Assembly (NCBI RefSeq): GCF_002196855.1
Contig: NZ_NIPW01000027.1
Span: 1-64,000 of the forward strand
DNA: 64,000 nt
Direction of reading: 5' to 3'
Source of the DNA: Haematobacter genomosp. 1
Lineage (GTDB): Bacteria; Pseudomonadota; Alphaproteobacteria; Rhodobacterales; Rhodobacteraceae
The notes under the pieces are model-generated. The model ran no database searches and was not told the origin of the DNA. It saw nothing but the letters and a program-made list of their open reading frames with translations. The position numbers and the translations under genes were made by a program. Position 1 is the stretch's first letter. The number at the start of each line of letters is the position of its first letter. Positions 33,719 to 45,144 of this stretch are shown piece after piece.

Positions 33719-34336
33719 CTATTGCCCGCCGACGGCGCGCGCCACCCATGGCACGGCCTCCGCCAGAACACTGCTCATCGCGCGGTCAAAGGCGGCGACG
33801 ACGGGGAGCGCCGTCGTGTCCTCTGCGGGGACCGCGCTCGTGAAGCGGCGGCTGGCCAGCAGCCGTCCGTCGGAATTGCGCACGACGCTGAGGTTGAGCG
33901 TGACCACCGCCTCGGCGGGTGCGGCGCTTCCGGGCGTGAGGCGGGCCTGGAAATCCGCGATGTCGGTCATCAGCGTATAGGCAGGCAGCGGACCGGAGGA
34001 GGCGGAGGTCACATAGCCGAGCCTGCCGCTGTCGGACAGGGAACGGGTCAGGAGTTCGCGCACCAATCCGGGTGCCGTATCGGCCCAGCGGGCGTTCGGC
34101 AGCAGGGTGATCTGCACGGGGCCGGGCTTCATGACGACGCGGTCCGTGCTGATCACTGCGGGGGCAGAGGCCTCCGCCACGAACAGCGACCGGGAGGAGG
34201 TCCGCACGCCGCCCTGCACCGGAAGGGTCTGGAGCGTATAGGTATCGAGCGGTCGCGTGGCATTGCCGAGCGACGACAGCGGGCTGCAGCCGGCAACCGC
34301 CAGCGCCGCGACAAGGGGGATCAGCGGAAGGCGCAT
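33719..34336 (-). CDS. ABC-type transport auxiliary lipoprotein (PqiC/DUF330-like)
   Basis: A 205-residue lipoprotein: signal peptide with lipobox AVAGC and Cys17. The rest shows the ABC_trans_aux pattern with DTYTLQTLP early, LLPNARWADTAPGLVRELLTR in the middle, and AVVTLNLSVVRNSDGRLLASRRF late. Such proteins work with MCE proteins at the outer membrane in phospholipid transport. The start ATG 34336 follows AGGAGATAGAACG; the ATG lies five bases past the MCE gene's stop. It is the fourth cistron of the MCE operon. Confidence 0.88.
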   Translation of the reverse strand: MRLPLIPLVAALAVAGCSPLSSLGNATRPLDTYTLQTLPVQGGVRTSSRSLFVAEASAPAVISTDRVVMKPGPVQITLLPNARWADTAPGLVRELLTRSLSDSGRLGYVTSASSGPLPAYTLMTDIADFQARLTPGSAAPAEAVVTLNLSVVRNSDGRLLASRRFTSAVPAEDTTALPVVAAFDRAMSSVLAEAVPWVARAVGGQ

Positions 34337-34340
34337 CGTT

Positions 34341-36071
34341 CTATCTCCTGAAATCCGGTGCCGAGGGGGTGAGCAGGAAACGCGCCGGATCCCGCTGAAG
34401 CTGCGCGGCGATACGGTCGAGCTTGACGACAAGCGCCTGTGCCTCCGCGAAGAAGCGCGAGATCTGCGGCAGGCCCTGCGACGTGAATTGCCCCAGCGGC
34501 GCGCCGCTCTGCCGCACTACATTGTCTATGTTGCGGACAGTTGTGCGCACATCCGTAAGTACTGCCTTCATGTCGGCGCTTATCCCGGGGATATCGTTCG
34601 ATATTCCTTCGACCGCCGTGCTGATCCGGGCGGCGGAGGCGCGGATATCATCGGCTGCCGGGCCGACATCCGCGTCCATCACGCGGTTGGCGCTGGTGAA
34701 GGTGCCCTCGGCGGCGGCGAGTGTGCGTTCCGCCGAAGCGATGGCCGGGTCTAGCGTGTCGAGCGTGCGGCTGACGCGCGCAAACGCCTCTGTCGCCGTA
34801 TTGAGCGTGTGGGACGCATCCTCCGCCAGCGGGCCGAGATTGTCACCGAAGCGGCCGATCTGGCCGCTCATCCCCGTGACCGTCGTATTCACCGTGGAGA
34901 TGGCCTGCCGCAGCTCCTGCATGACCTGCGGCAAGTCCTGCGTGGTGGCCTGCTGCACGGCGGTGACGCTTTCCTCCGCGCCGGCAAGGGTCCGACGGGC
35001 ATCCGCGACCAGCGCCGCGCCATCGCCGGAGACGAGGGTGTTCACGCTCGCCGCTGCGTCGTTCACAGTGCTCAGCGCCTGCGTGGCCTCCGCCACCGCG
35101 CCGTCCAGCGCGGCAAGCGTCGTGCGAAGCTCGACCAGCCGCTCCGTCGCCTGATTGGCCGTGTCGCCATAGGCGGCGACCACGGGAGGGATCTGGCGGC
35201 CCGCATCGTCGGCCAGTGTCTTGACGGTATCCATCGTCTCGCGCAGGCGCACGGCGGCGGCGGTGAGGTCGTTGCGGATCAGCCCGTCCGCCGCGGTCGC
35301 CGCGTCGTTCACGGTCTTGAGCGTTCCATCGGCGGTCGCAAGGGTGGTGCGCGCCTGATCGAAGGCGCCGCTCATGGACGTCATTGTCGTCTCCGCCTCC
35401 CCCAGCGCTGTCTGCAGCGAATCCGCCAGAGGGCCGAGCCGGTCGGTGAAGGTGGAAATCTCCCCGGTGGCGGAGGAGACCGCGTTGGAAATGTTCGAGA
35501 AATCGCCGATCGCCTGCTGAAATGCGCCCGAAGCCGATTCCACATTGGCGAGGATCTGGGTCACATGCTGCTGGTTTTCCGGGCTGACGATGCCCTGCAC
35601 CTGCTTGATGAGGCTCAGCGCCTCGGCCACGAGGTCCGGCGCGTCCTCCGCCAGCGATTCGACGATGGAGCGCTCCGCCTGGATCTCCGGGGTGCCGGAC
35701 TGCGTCTCGCGCAGAAGCGGCTTGGAGGGGTCCCCCGGAGAGAGGGAGACGAAGGACGTCCCCGTCACGCCCTGCGCGCGAAGCTGCGCCGTCGCATCCT
35801 CCCGCACCGGCGTGTCGGCGGCGACCTCCACCTGCACCCGCACCCGCCCGTCCGGGTCGAGCGCGAGAGAGGCAACCTGCCCCACGGACACCCCGCTCAG
35901 ACGCACGTCGGAGGAGCGGCTGAGGCCGGAGACGCTGTCGAACACGATTTCGTAGTAGGCATACTGACGATTGACCTGAAACTTCGCGAGCCACAGGAAG
36001 AACCCCAGACCCGCCACGATGAGGGCGAGTGTCACGGTTCCGATCAGCAGGTAATTGGCGCGGGTTTCCAT
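34341..36071 (-). CDS. mlaD: MCE-domain substrate-binding protein (MlaD-like) with long helical tail
   Basis: A 576-residue periplasmic protein anchored by one N-terminal helix (residues 7-28). One MCE/MlaD domain covers about residues 38-120 (YEIVFDSVSGLSRSSDVRLSGVSVGQV). The remaining 450 residues are an Ala/Thr/Ser-rich heptad-like helical region, far longer than in E. coli MlaD (about 180 residues in total) and more like MCE proteins that build a hydrophobic tunnel across the periplasm. Located between MlaF and the PqiC-like lipoprotein. It would collect or deliver phospholipids for the MlaE/MlaF complex. Transport direction is not readable from sequence. Confidence 0.92.
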   Translation of the reverse strand: METRANYLLIGTVTLALIVAGLGFFLWLAKFQVNRQYAYYEIVFDSVSGLSRSSDVRLSGVSVGQVASLALDPDGRVRVQVEVAADTPVREDATAQLRAQGVTGTSFVSLSPGDPSKPLLRETQSGTPEIQAERSIVESLAEDAPDLVAEALSLIKQVQGIVSPENQQHVTQILANVESASGAFQQAIGDFSNISNAVSSATGEISTFTDRLGPLADSLQTALGEAETTMTSMSGAFDQARTTLATADGTLKTVNDAATAADGLIRNDLTAAAVRLRETMDTVKTLADDAGRQIPPVVAAYGDTANQATERLVELRTTLAALDGAVAEATQALSTVNDAAASVNTLVSGDGAALVADARRTLAGAEESVTAVQQATTQDLPQVMQELRQAISTVNTTVTGMSGQIGRFGDNLGPLAEDASHTLNTATEAFARVSRTLDTLDPAIASAERTLAAAEGTFTSANRVMDADVGPAADDIRASAARISTAVEGISNDIPGISADMKAVLTDVRTTVRNIDNVVRQSGAPLGQFTSQGLPQISRFFAEAQALVVKLDRIAAQLQRDPARFLLTPSAPDFRR

Positions 36072-36080
36072 GCCCTCTCC

Positions 36081-36863
36081 TTACTCCGACGTCGACATCG
36101 CGGCTCTGGCGCGGGGTCCGTGGAAATACTTCTTCACCCAGGGGTGATCGACTTTCAGCATGTCCTCCATGGTGCCGGTCACCAACACCTTCTTTTCCGC
36201 CAGCACCGCCACCCGGTCACAGATGGCGTGCAGACTGTCGAGGTCATGCGTGACCATGAACACCGTCAGGCCGAGCGATTCCTTCAGCTGCTTGATGAGT
36301 TCGTCGAACTCGGTCGCGCCGATCGGATCCAGCCCCGCTGTCGGCTCGTCGAGAAAGACGATGTCGGGATCGAGGGCGAGGGCGCGCGCCAGACCGGCGC
36401 GCTTCTGCATCCCCCCGGACAGTTCGGACGGGTATTTCGCGCAGGCGTTTGCCGGCAGCCCCGACATCGCCACCTTCAGCCGTGCGAGCTCCGGGCGGAG
36501 GTCGGCGGAGATATGCGCCATTTCCCGCATCGGGGTTTCCACATTCTCCTGCACGGTCATGGAGGAAAAGAGCGCGCCCTGCTGAAACAGCACCCCCCAG
36601 CGGCGGCTGATGGCCTCCCGTTCCGCCTCCGTGGCATTCAGCACATCGGTGCCGAACACCTTGATCGTCCCCGCCGCCGGCCGGTTCAGGCCGACGATGG
36701 AGCGCAGCAGCACCGACTTGCCCGTGCCGGAACCGCCGACGATGCCCAGCACCTCTCCCCGATAGACATCGAGATCCAGACCGTCATGCACGACCTGACT
36801 GCCGAACTTGTTCACGAGGCCGCGCACCTCGATCACCACCTCGCGTCCGGTATCCTGCGCCAT
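36081..36863 (-). CDS. mlaF: MCE transporter ATPase (MlaF-like)
   Basis: A 260-residue cytoplasmic ATPase: Walker A GGSGTGKSVLL, Q-loop VLFQQGALFSSMTV typical of MlaF, signature LSGGMQKRAGL, Walker B IVFLDEPTAGLDPI, H-loop His in VTHDLDSL. The family also has the C-terminal ending after VDHPWVKKYFHG. It is adjacent to the MlaE-like permease (stop and start abut) and the MlaD-like protein, completing an MCE-type lipid transporter. Confidence 0.94.
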   Translation of the reverse strand: MAQDTGREVVIEVRGLVNKFGSQVVHDGLDLDVYRGEVLGIVGGSGTGKSVLLRSIVGLNRPAAGTIKVFGTDVLNATEAEREAISRRWGVLFQQGALFSSMTVQENVETPMREMAHISADLRPELARLKVAMSGLPANACAKYPSELSGGMQKRAGLARALALDPDIVFLDEPTAGLDPIGATEFDELIKQLKESLGLTVFMVTHDLDSLHAICDRVAVLAEKKVLVTGTMEDMLKVDHPWVKKYFHGPRARAAMSTSE

Positions 36864-38021
36864 TCAGACTCCCACCGTGGCAAAGAAGATGGCGAACAGC
36901 GCGTCAACGAGGATCACCAGAAAGATCGCAAGCACCACGGAGGCCGATGTCAGCCGGCCGAGGCTCTCTGCGTCGCCGCCCACCTTCAGCCCGTTCTTGC
37001 AGCCGATGAGGGCGATGATGACCGCAAAGAAAGGCGCCTTGATGAGCCCGACGAGATAGTGCCAGACCCCGATCGCGTCGTAGAGACGGGCGATGAACAT
37101 GCCCGGCGAAATGTCGAGCGATATCCACGCCATCAACCCGCCGCCCAGCAGCCCCGCGAAATCCGCGACCACCGTCAGCAGCGGCAGCATGATGAACAGC
37201 GCCAGCACCCGCGGCAGCACCAGCATCTGGATGGGATCGAGCCCCAGCACCCGCATCGCGTCGATCTCCTCGCGCATCTTCATCGTGCCGATGGACGCGG
37301 TGAAAGCGGAGCCGGAGCGCCCCGCCACGATGATCGCGGTGAGCAGGATGCCGAGTTCGCGGAGCACCGCGACGGCGATGAGATCGACAACGAAGATCTC
37401 CGCCCCGAACTGTCGCAGCAGCACCGAGCCCATATAGGCCAGCACCACCCCTATCAGGAAGGACATGAGCGCCGCGATCGGGGCGGCGTCCAGGCCGGCC
37501 TGCTGCATCTGCGACACGAGCGCCGCGATCCTGAGCTGCTTCGGGCGCAGGATGTCGCTCCACAGCCGTGCGAGGACGGCACCCAGAAGATAGACGAGCT
37601 CCAGCGTGCCGTTCCACGCATTGACGACCGCGCGGCCCACGCCCTCCAGCCAGACGCGGGCGCCGCGCGGAACCTCCTCGGGCGGGGCGGTCTTGTCCAT
37701 CGCCGCGCCTACCGTGTCCATCAGCGCGCGCCGCGGCTCGTCCAGCCCCTCGAACCGCAGTTCGACCTTCTCCGCCTTCAGCCGCCGCTGCAGCGAGACC
37801 AGCGCCCAGGCGCCCGCCGTATCCAGCTTCTCCACGCCGGAGACATCGACGACGACCGGCCCCGACCCGCCGATGGTTTTAAGCTGGTCGCGGAGCGCCT
37901 CCACCCCTGCCACGCGGAAATCGCCCGACAGCGTGGCCCGCGTGCCGCCGCCGGTGTCCTCCATCGTTACCGTCGCTTCGGCCACGCGCTGCTCCGCCGT
38001 TCTTTCCGCCGAGAGAAGCAT
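36864..38021 (-). CDS. mlaE: MCE transporter permease (MlaE-like) with N-terminal STAS domain
   Basis: A roughly 385-residue inner-membrane protein. Residues about 20-105 form a STAS-like domain (VVVDVSGVEKLDTAGAWALV), which in E. coli is a separate protein, MlaB; here it is fused to the permease. The MlaE part follows with about five helices and the hallmarks GSVLLRQFGAEIFVVDL, GRSGSAFTASIGTMKMREEIDAMRVLGLDP and GCKNGLKVGG. The start is uncertain: ATG 38021 is used, but ATG 37964 is possible and neither has a clear ribosome site. First cistron of the operon. Confidence 0.92.
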   Translation of the reverse strand: MLLSAERTAEQRVAEATVTMEDTGGGTRATLSGDFRVAGVEALRDQLKTIGGSGPVVVDVSGVEKLDTAGAWALVSLQRRLKAEKVELRFEGLDEPRRALMDTVGAAMDKTAPPEEVPRGARVWLEGVGRAVVNAWNGTLELVYLLGAVLARLWSDILRPKQLRIAALVSQMQQAGLDAAPIAALMSFLIGVVLAYMGSVLLRQFGAEIFVVDLIAVAVLRELGILLTAIIVAGRSGSAFTASIGTMKMREEIDAMRVLGLDPIQMLVLPRVLALFIMLPLLTVVADFAGLLGGGLMAWISLDISPGMFIARLYDAIGVWHYLVGLIKAPFFAVIIALIGCKNGLKVGGDAESLGRLTSASVVLAIFLVILVDALFAIFFATVGV

Positions 38022-38089
38022 GCGGCGCGTTGCGAGGCAACATGTGCCCTGGTCCCGGCCAGTCGCGCCGTGGCTTTGGGGCACCTTAT

Positions 38090-38130
38090 TTCCGACCGGA
38101 ACCGCACGATTTCCGGCCGGAACCGCACGG
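38090..38130. promoter_or_regulatory. Two 20-bp direct repeats in the mlaE / sensor-kinase divergent region
   Basis: TTCCGACCGGAACCGCACGA (38090-38109) and TTCCGGCCGGAACCGCACGG (38111-38130) differ at two positions and repeat with a period of 21 bases, two helical turns. They lie 75 bases before the small membrane-protein gene and about 70 before mlaE. Tandem sites on one DNA face suggest a regulator. Confidence 0.5.
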
Positions 38131-38204
38131 GCGGTTAACCTTCCGGCAAACCTTCGCCGCTAGTCTCACATCGTCAGAGTGGGTTGGCGGGAGGAAGTGG
38201 ACGG

Positions 38205-38530
38205 ATGACGGATCACCCCTTTTCTCTGCGGGACATGAGGCCAGCGATGCTGCTGGCCGCCCTGGGCCTTCCTGCGCTGGCGGCCGCGTCCCTGTGGCCG
38301 GGCGTGCCGGGACAGTATGTGGTCTTCGGCCCCCCCTGGGCCGGGCGGGGGGAAGTCCTCCGCATCGTGGGCGAATCGGGCGGAGCGCTGATCGAGCTGG
38401 GTGGCGTGGGCAATCTCATCATCGCGGGCTCCGCTTCGCCGTCCTTTCCCGCAGCGGCGCGGAAAGCAGGCGCCTGGCTTGTCCTGCCCGCACCGCGACC
38501 GGCGGGCTGCTTCACGTCGGAGGAGACGAA

Positions 38531-38534
<4 letters not shown>
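38205..38534 (+). CDS. Small membrane/exported protein coupled to a histidine kinase
   Basis: A 109-residue protein of unknown family. It has one hydrophobic segment (residues about 17-37, AMLLAALGLPALAAASLW), then a Gly-rich region (GRGEVLRIVGESGGALIELG) and a lone Cys near the C-terminus. GGGAGGAAG precedes ATG 38205. Its TGA overlaps the kinase ATG (ATGA), so the two proteins are made together. A role as sensory partner of the kinase is a reasonable guess with no direct motif support. Confidence 0.7.
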
Positions 38535-41065
<2,531 letters not shown>

Positions 41066-41275
41066 AGCGTGCCTCCGCTCTGCGGTCCGCATGATCCAAC
41101 CTGCCCGGAAATGGAGCAAGTCCCACAAAACCTGCGGCGCCGCGCTGCCATGTGCATGTTCGTGATGGACCGGAAAAACCATACATCGTAATGTTTGGAG
41201 GATTTTATTTTCAGCAACCATTTGCAACAGGTCCGACGCTTTCTGCGACCGGCCAGATGACGAGGATGAGTTATC
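41066..41275 (+). promoter_or_regulatory. Upstream region of the exopolysaccharide exporter gene
   Basis: 210 bases with an AT-richer section (ACATCGTAATGTTTGGAGGA followed by TTTTATTTTCAG) likely to contain the promoter for the exporter gene. GAGGA sits eight bases before the GTG start at 41276. Confidence 0.5.
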
Positions 41276-42505
41276 GTGAGATTGTCCGGTCGATTGGCAG
41301 GGGCTCTGCGCCCGATGGGTGGCTCTCTGCGCCTGCGTGGTGCCATGGTCCTGTTGCTCGCGATGTCCGCGGGCCCTCTCTCTGCCGAGCCGGAAGCCTA
41401 TCGGCTGGGCCCCGGGGATGAAATCGCGCTCACAATCCTGCAGCGGGGAGATGCGAACGGCACCTATGTCGTGCAGGATGACGGCGCAATATCCCTCCCG
41501 GGCGTCGGGCTTGTGTCGGCGGAAGGGCTGACGCTCCGGGATTTCGAGGCCGTCGTGACATCAAAGGCGGCGGAGACGGTGCGAGACCCCTCCGTTGCCA
41601 TTCAGATCGTCCAGCGCCGGCCGTTTTACATCGCCGGAGCCGTTTCGCAGCCCGGCGGCTATCCGCATCGCGCCAAGCTGACGGTCATGCAGGCGGTTGC
41701 CCTTGCCGGCGGTTTCGGGCGGCGGCTGGAGTCCGGCGACCCGCTGAACGAAATAGTCATCGGCACGCGCGCCGAGCAGGCCCATGCCGATGCGGCGCTG
41801 CAGAGGGGCGCCCTTCTCATCCGCACCGCCCGGTTGAACGCCGAGCTGGCGGGTGATCATGATTTCGACATCACCGCGTCCGAGGCCGGTCTGAGCGATG
41901 CCGCCGCCGCGCCGCTTCTGGAAAAGGAGCGCCAGCTCCTCTCCACCCGTCTTGGCCAGAAGGAACGGCAGATCGAGATCTTGCGATCCAACAGCGCGGC
42001 GCGACAGGAGGAAATGGCCGCCCATGACGCCCGGATCGCCCAGCAGACATCCATGCTGGACGAACTCTCTGGCGAACTGGCCAAACTGCGCGACGCGCGG
42101 GACCGCGGCATGGTCACGTCGGAGCGCGTGAACGACATCATGCGGGAAGAAGACAATACCCGCGGCAACCAGATGCAGAGCAACATCCTGCGCAACCAGT
42201 CCCGCGTTGCGGTGATCGAACTCGAGGAGCGGATGGTTGATATCGAGGCCGGATTCCGGGAATCCCTGCTGACGGAGTTGCGCGATACGGAAACCCAACT
42301 GCGCAGCTTGAGCAATTCATTGCGTGCGGAAGGTGCGCTGATGGAGGCGACGGGCAGCAACACTCTTTCCAATAGCGAAACAATCGGGCAGTATGACTTC
42401 AGCATCATACGCGGCGACGCGCCCGTTATCGGCCCGATTGGACTGACGACACGGGTCGAGCCGGGGGATGTGCTCATGGTCGCACGAAGGAGCGTCAGTC
42501 AATAG
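41276..42505 (+). CDS. Polysaccharide export protein (Wza/ExoF-like, with coiled coil)
   Basis: A 409-residue exported protein. A signal-type hydrophobic stretch (AMVLLLAMSAGPLSAEPE) ends near residue 38. Next is the poly-export domain (YRLGPGDEIALTILQRGD, GAISLPGVGLV) and a SLBB-type segment (RPFYIAGAVSQPGGYPHRAKLTVMQAVALAGGF). Residues about 205-350 are coiled coil (LEKERQLLSTRLGQKERQIEIL), as in ExoF of rhizobia. It would form the periplasmic/outer-membrane part of the export channel. The start is GTG 41276; ATG 41315 is possible. It begins the exopolysaccharide locus. Confidence 0.9.
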   Translation: MRLSGRLAGALRPMGGSLRLRGAMVLLLAMSAGPLSAEPEAYRLGPGDEIALTILQRGDANGTYVVQDDGAISLPGVGLVSAEGLTLRDFEAVVTSKAAETVRDPSVAIQIVQRRPFYIAGAVSQPGGYPHRAKLTVMQAVALAGGFGRRLESGDPLNEIVIGTRAEQAHADAALQRGALLIRTARLNAELAGDHDFDITASEAGLSDAAAAPLLEKERQLLSTRLGQKERQIEILRSNSAARQEEMAAHDARIAQQTSMLDELSGELAKLRDARDRGMVTSERVNDIMREEDNTRGNQMQSNILRNQSRVAVIELEERMVDIEAGFRESLLTELRDTETQLRSLSNSLRAEGALMEATGSNTLSNSETIGQYDFSIIRGDAPVIGPIGLTTRVEPGDVLMVARRSVSQ

Positions 42506-42559
42506 ACCCATCGCGTTTCCGGGGCTGGAGGAACCTGATCGTGGGGGGAATTTCCCGAA

Positions 42560-44059
42560 ATGATGGAGGCATCCTTGCCCGAAACCAAACAGGCGAAGCC
42601 GCTACCCGATCACGCCGTGCAGTTCACGGACATGCAGCAGGAAGAAGCGGCAGAAAAGGCGCCGCCTCTTCCCGATCTTTTCCTGCATGACATCGCCAAG
42701 ATCACGCCACCCGCAGAGGTGGAGGTCGCAGCGGGCAGCGGGGAGAGCCTGTCAGCCCCTGAGGCGGTGGTGATGGCAAAGGCGCTGCCCACTGCCTCAC
42801 CCGCCACAATCTACATAGATCCGACGGCGGCCGCGTCGGGAGATGGCAGCGTGGAGGCTCCATTTCGGAGCTGGCATGAGGTGACCTGGCAGGACGGCAC
42901 CACCTATCTCCAGAAGGCGGGCACGGCCTGGGAGGGGAATATCATCGTCTCGGGCGGCGATATCTCCATCGGCAGTTATGGCAGCGGAGCGGCCACCCTT
43001 CTGGGAAGCGTCGTGTTCGAAGGCGCGACGGGCGGTGGGTTGGCAGGGTTCGACATCAGGGGCAGCGACTATGCGGGTGTCACGCTCACCGCAGGCGCGC
43101 GCGGGGTGACGATCAGCGACAACACCATCACCGGAAATGCAGGCGGCATCTGGTTCTCGCAGAATTCGGGCGGCGACAATGTGATCACGGGCAACAGCGT
43201 CTCGGGAAATCTGGGCGTCGGCATCGCGCTGGATCGCGTGGCGACGACCGCAGGACATGGCAACCGGATCGAAGGAAATACCGTATCCTTCAACGGCAGC
43301 CACGGGATAGACGTCTATGCGAACAATACGCTGGTTGACGGGAATACGGTATTTGGCAACGGGCGTTTGATTGAGGGGGCATCCGGCATCCACGTCTATG
43401 CCCGCGCGCTTTCGGAGGGGCTGGGGCGGGACAATGTGATCTCCGGCAATGTCTCCTACGGCAATCTGGACAGCGGCGGGAATGACGGTATCGGCATTCT
43501 TCTGGATCATTACACCAGCGGCAATCGTGTCGAAAACAACTTCGCCTTTTCCAACGACGGCGCGGGCATCAGTATTCACGGCGCGGCGGGAAATACGGTG
43601 GCGGGCAACACGCTGTTCGGCAATCTGCTGGATCGGAGCGATAGCCATACCGTCGTGGCGGAGTTGCTGATCAACAGCAATCCCGCGCTTGGCAACAAGC
43701 TCACCCATGACAACGTGATTACGGACAACACGGTTCTTTCCGATCATTCCCAAGGGTTTGCGCTTTATGTGGATGTGGAATCCGCACCGCTGAACAATGC
43801 ATTCGACGGCAATCTGTGGCAAAGTCACATGGGGCCGCTGGTGCAGGACGGCACCCTCACCCTCGCTACGGCGGAGGCGCTTTCCGGCTCGGCGCGGCAT
43901 GGGGAGGATCGGGCCGAGGGCTTTACCCTCGCCGCGGCCCCGGTTGGCGAGATGGAGCATGATCTCAACGGTCTGCAACTGATCCTCGACGGCCGCCCCG
44001 CGGAGTTGGAGGGGTGGGACAGCACCGTCGGGCTGGTGGGCGACTGGCTGCTTGCCTAG
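42560..44059 (+). CDS. Right-handed beta-helix protein (PbH1 repeats), exopolysaccharide locus
   Basis: A 499-residue protein. Residues 1-85 are an acidic, unstructured-looking head without an obvious signal peptide. Residues 90-430 have many short Asn/Gly-rich turns (ISDNTITGN, ITGNSVSGN, IEGNTVSFNGSHGIDVYANN, VSGNVSYGN) typical of parallel beta-helix lyases, epimerases and surface proteins. Repeated Asn ladders support the fold. It may cut or modify the exopolysaccharide, but no catalytic set can be assigned. The stop TAG at 44057 shares bases with the stop of the convergent glycosyltransferase (CTAG). Confidence 0.8.
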   Translation: MMEASLPETKQAKPLPDHAVQFTDMQQEEAAEKAPPLPDLFLHDIAKITPPAEVEVAAGSGESLSAPEAVVMAKALPTASPATIYIDPTAAASGDGSVEAPFRSWHEVTWQDGTTYLQKAGTAWEGNIIVSGGDISIGSYGSGAATLLGSVVFEGATGGGLAGFDIRGSDYAGVTLTAGARGVTISDNTITGNAGGIWFSQNSGGDNVITGNSVSGNLGVGIALDRVATTAGHGNRIEGNTVSFNGSHGIDVYANNTLVDGNTVFGNGRLIEGASGIHVYARALSEGLGRDNVISGNVSYGNLDSGGNDGIGILLDHYTSGNRVENNFAFSNDGAGISIHGAAGNTVAGNTLFGNLLDRSDSHTVVAELLINSNPALGNKLTHDNVITDNTVLSDHSQGFALYVDVESAPLNNAFDGNLWQSHMGPLVQDGTLTLATAEALSGSARHGEDRAEGFTLAAAPVGEMEHDLNGLQLILDGRPAELEGWDSTVGLVGDWLLA

Positions 44060-45144
44060 GAGGCGCGCCGCGCGGCCCCCTGACCTGCCGCATGACCGAT
44101 GGCGGCCAACAGACCCTCTGCCGATTTCTCCCATGTGAAACGGGAGAGGTGACGTGCGATCGCATCCGTGGCAGGGGGCGCGGCATCGGCCAGCGCCTCG
44201 TCCAGCAGATGGGCAAGGCGCTGCCGGGCATCCGCGGCCTCGGGGTCAAAATACCGGGCGAAGGGGCCTGCGACCTCCGGGATCGCGGTGGCCCTGCTGG
44301 CGACGACCGGCAGGCCGAGAGACAGCGCCTCCACCAGCGGGATGCCGAACCCCTCCCCCCTGCTCGGATAGGCCAGCACCCCGGCGCGGCGATACCACCC
44401 GGCGAGCACCTCGTCCGAGGCATCGGGCAAAAAGGCGATGTCGCTCCGCCCCTCCATCCGCGCGATCACACCGTCGCTGCCGAAATCGGGACGACCGATG
44501 ACGATGAGCCGCCTGTCGGGCGTCGTCATCAGGTCAAGCGCGTCGAGGAGCAGGCCGAGGTTCTTGCGCGGCTCGATGCGCCCGACGAAAAGCACCGTCC
44601 TGCCGTCGCCCGCGCGCCCGCCCCGGAAGGACGGCGCGCCGTTCGGCGCGAGGAACACCCGCCCTGCCGACAGCGCGTACCGGCGGGCGATCTCATCCCG
44701 CGTCCAGTCGGAGACCGTGAGCAGCGCCGCCGCCCGCCGCGCCCCGCCGCGGACCAGCGTCTGCAGGCGTTTGCGCATAAGGGGGGGGAAGAATTCCGGG
44801 TGGCTCTCGAACAGCAGATCGTGAAGGACGAGGATCTGCCGTTCGCGATAGACGGGCGGTCCATGATATTGGAACAGGTGGAAATCCGCCTCTCCCGTCG
44901 CGATCACGCGGGGCCAGTAGATCCCGAGCCGCGCGATGCTCCGGCGATAGGGTATGGGGCGAAACTCGACGTTTGGCAGAGCGGCGAGCAGGCCGAGCGA
45001 GGCGCTGTCATGGGCATGCAGCAGCCAGCGGATCTCCGGTGCCGCAGGAATGGCGCGGGCCAGCGTTTCCCGCAGCCATGTCCGGCTCCCCTGCGGCTTG
45101 CCGTCCAGCACATGCGCGTCCACGGCGATGCGAAGCGGTCTCAT
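44056..45144 (-). CDS. Glycosyltransferase, GT4/GT1 family
   Basis: A 362-residue GT-B fold sugar transferase. The N-terminal half has LVLHDLLFESHPEF and TVSDWTRDEIARRY. The C-terminal donor-binding domain has VLFVGRIEPRKNLGLLLDAL and the family motif YPSRGEGFGIPLVEAL with the E-x7-E spacing. It is the last cistron of a three-gene minus-strand unit, overlapping the preceding beta-helix gene by four bases. Predicted to add one sugar of the repeat unit; donor and linkage unknown. Confidence 0.92.
   Translation of the reverse strand: MRPLRIAVDAHVLDGKPQGSRTWLRETLARAIPAAPEIRWLLHAHDSASLGLLAALPNVEFRPIPYRRSIARLGIYWPRVIATGEADFHLFQYHGPPVYRERQILVLHDLLFESHPEFFPPLMRKRLQTLVRGGARRAAALLTVSDWTRDEIARRYALSAGRVFLAPNGAPSFRGGRAGDGRTVLFVGRIEPRKNLGLLLDALDLMTTPDRRLIVIGRPDFGSDGVIARMEGRSDIAFLPDASDEVLAGWYRRAGVLAYPSRGEGFGIPLVEALSLGLPVVASRATAIPEVAGPFARYFDPEAADARQRLAHLLDEALADAAPPATDAIARHLSRFTWEKSAEGLLAAIGHAAGQGAARRAS

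Noticed and set aside
34809-38138. A 1,109-codon plus-strand open frame
   Set aside because: It is antisense to the MCE operon genes with clear Walker and MCE motifs, and has no protein features of its own.
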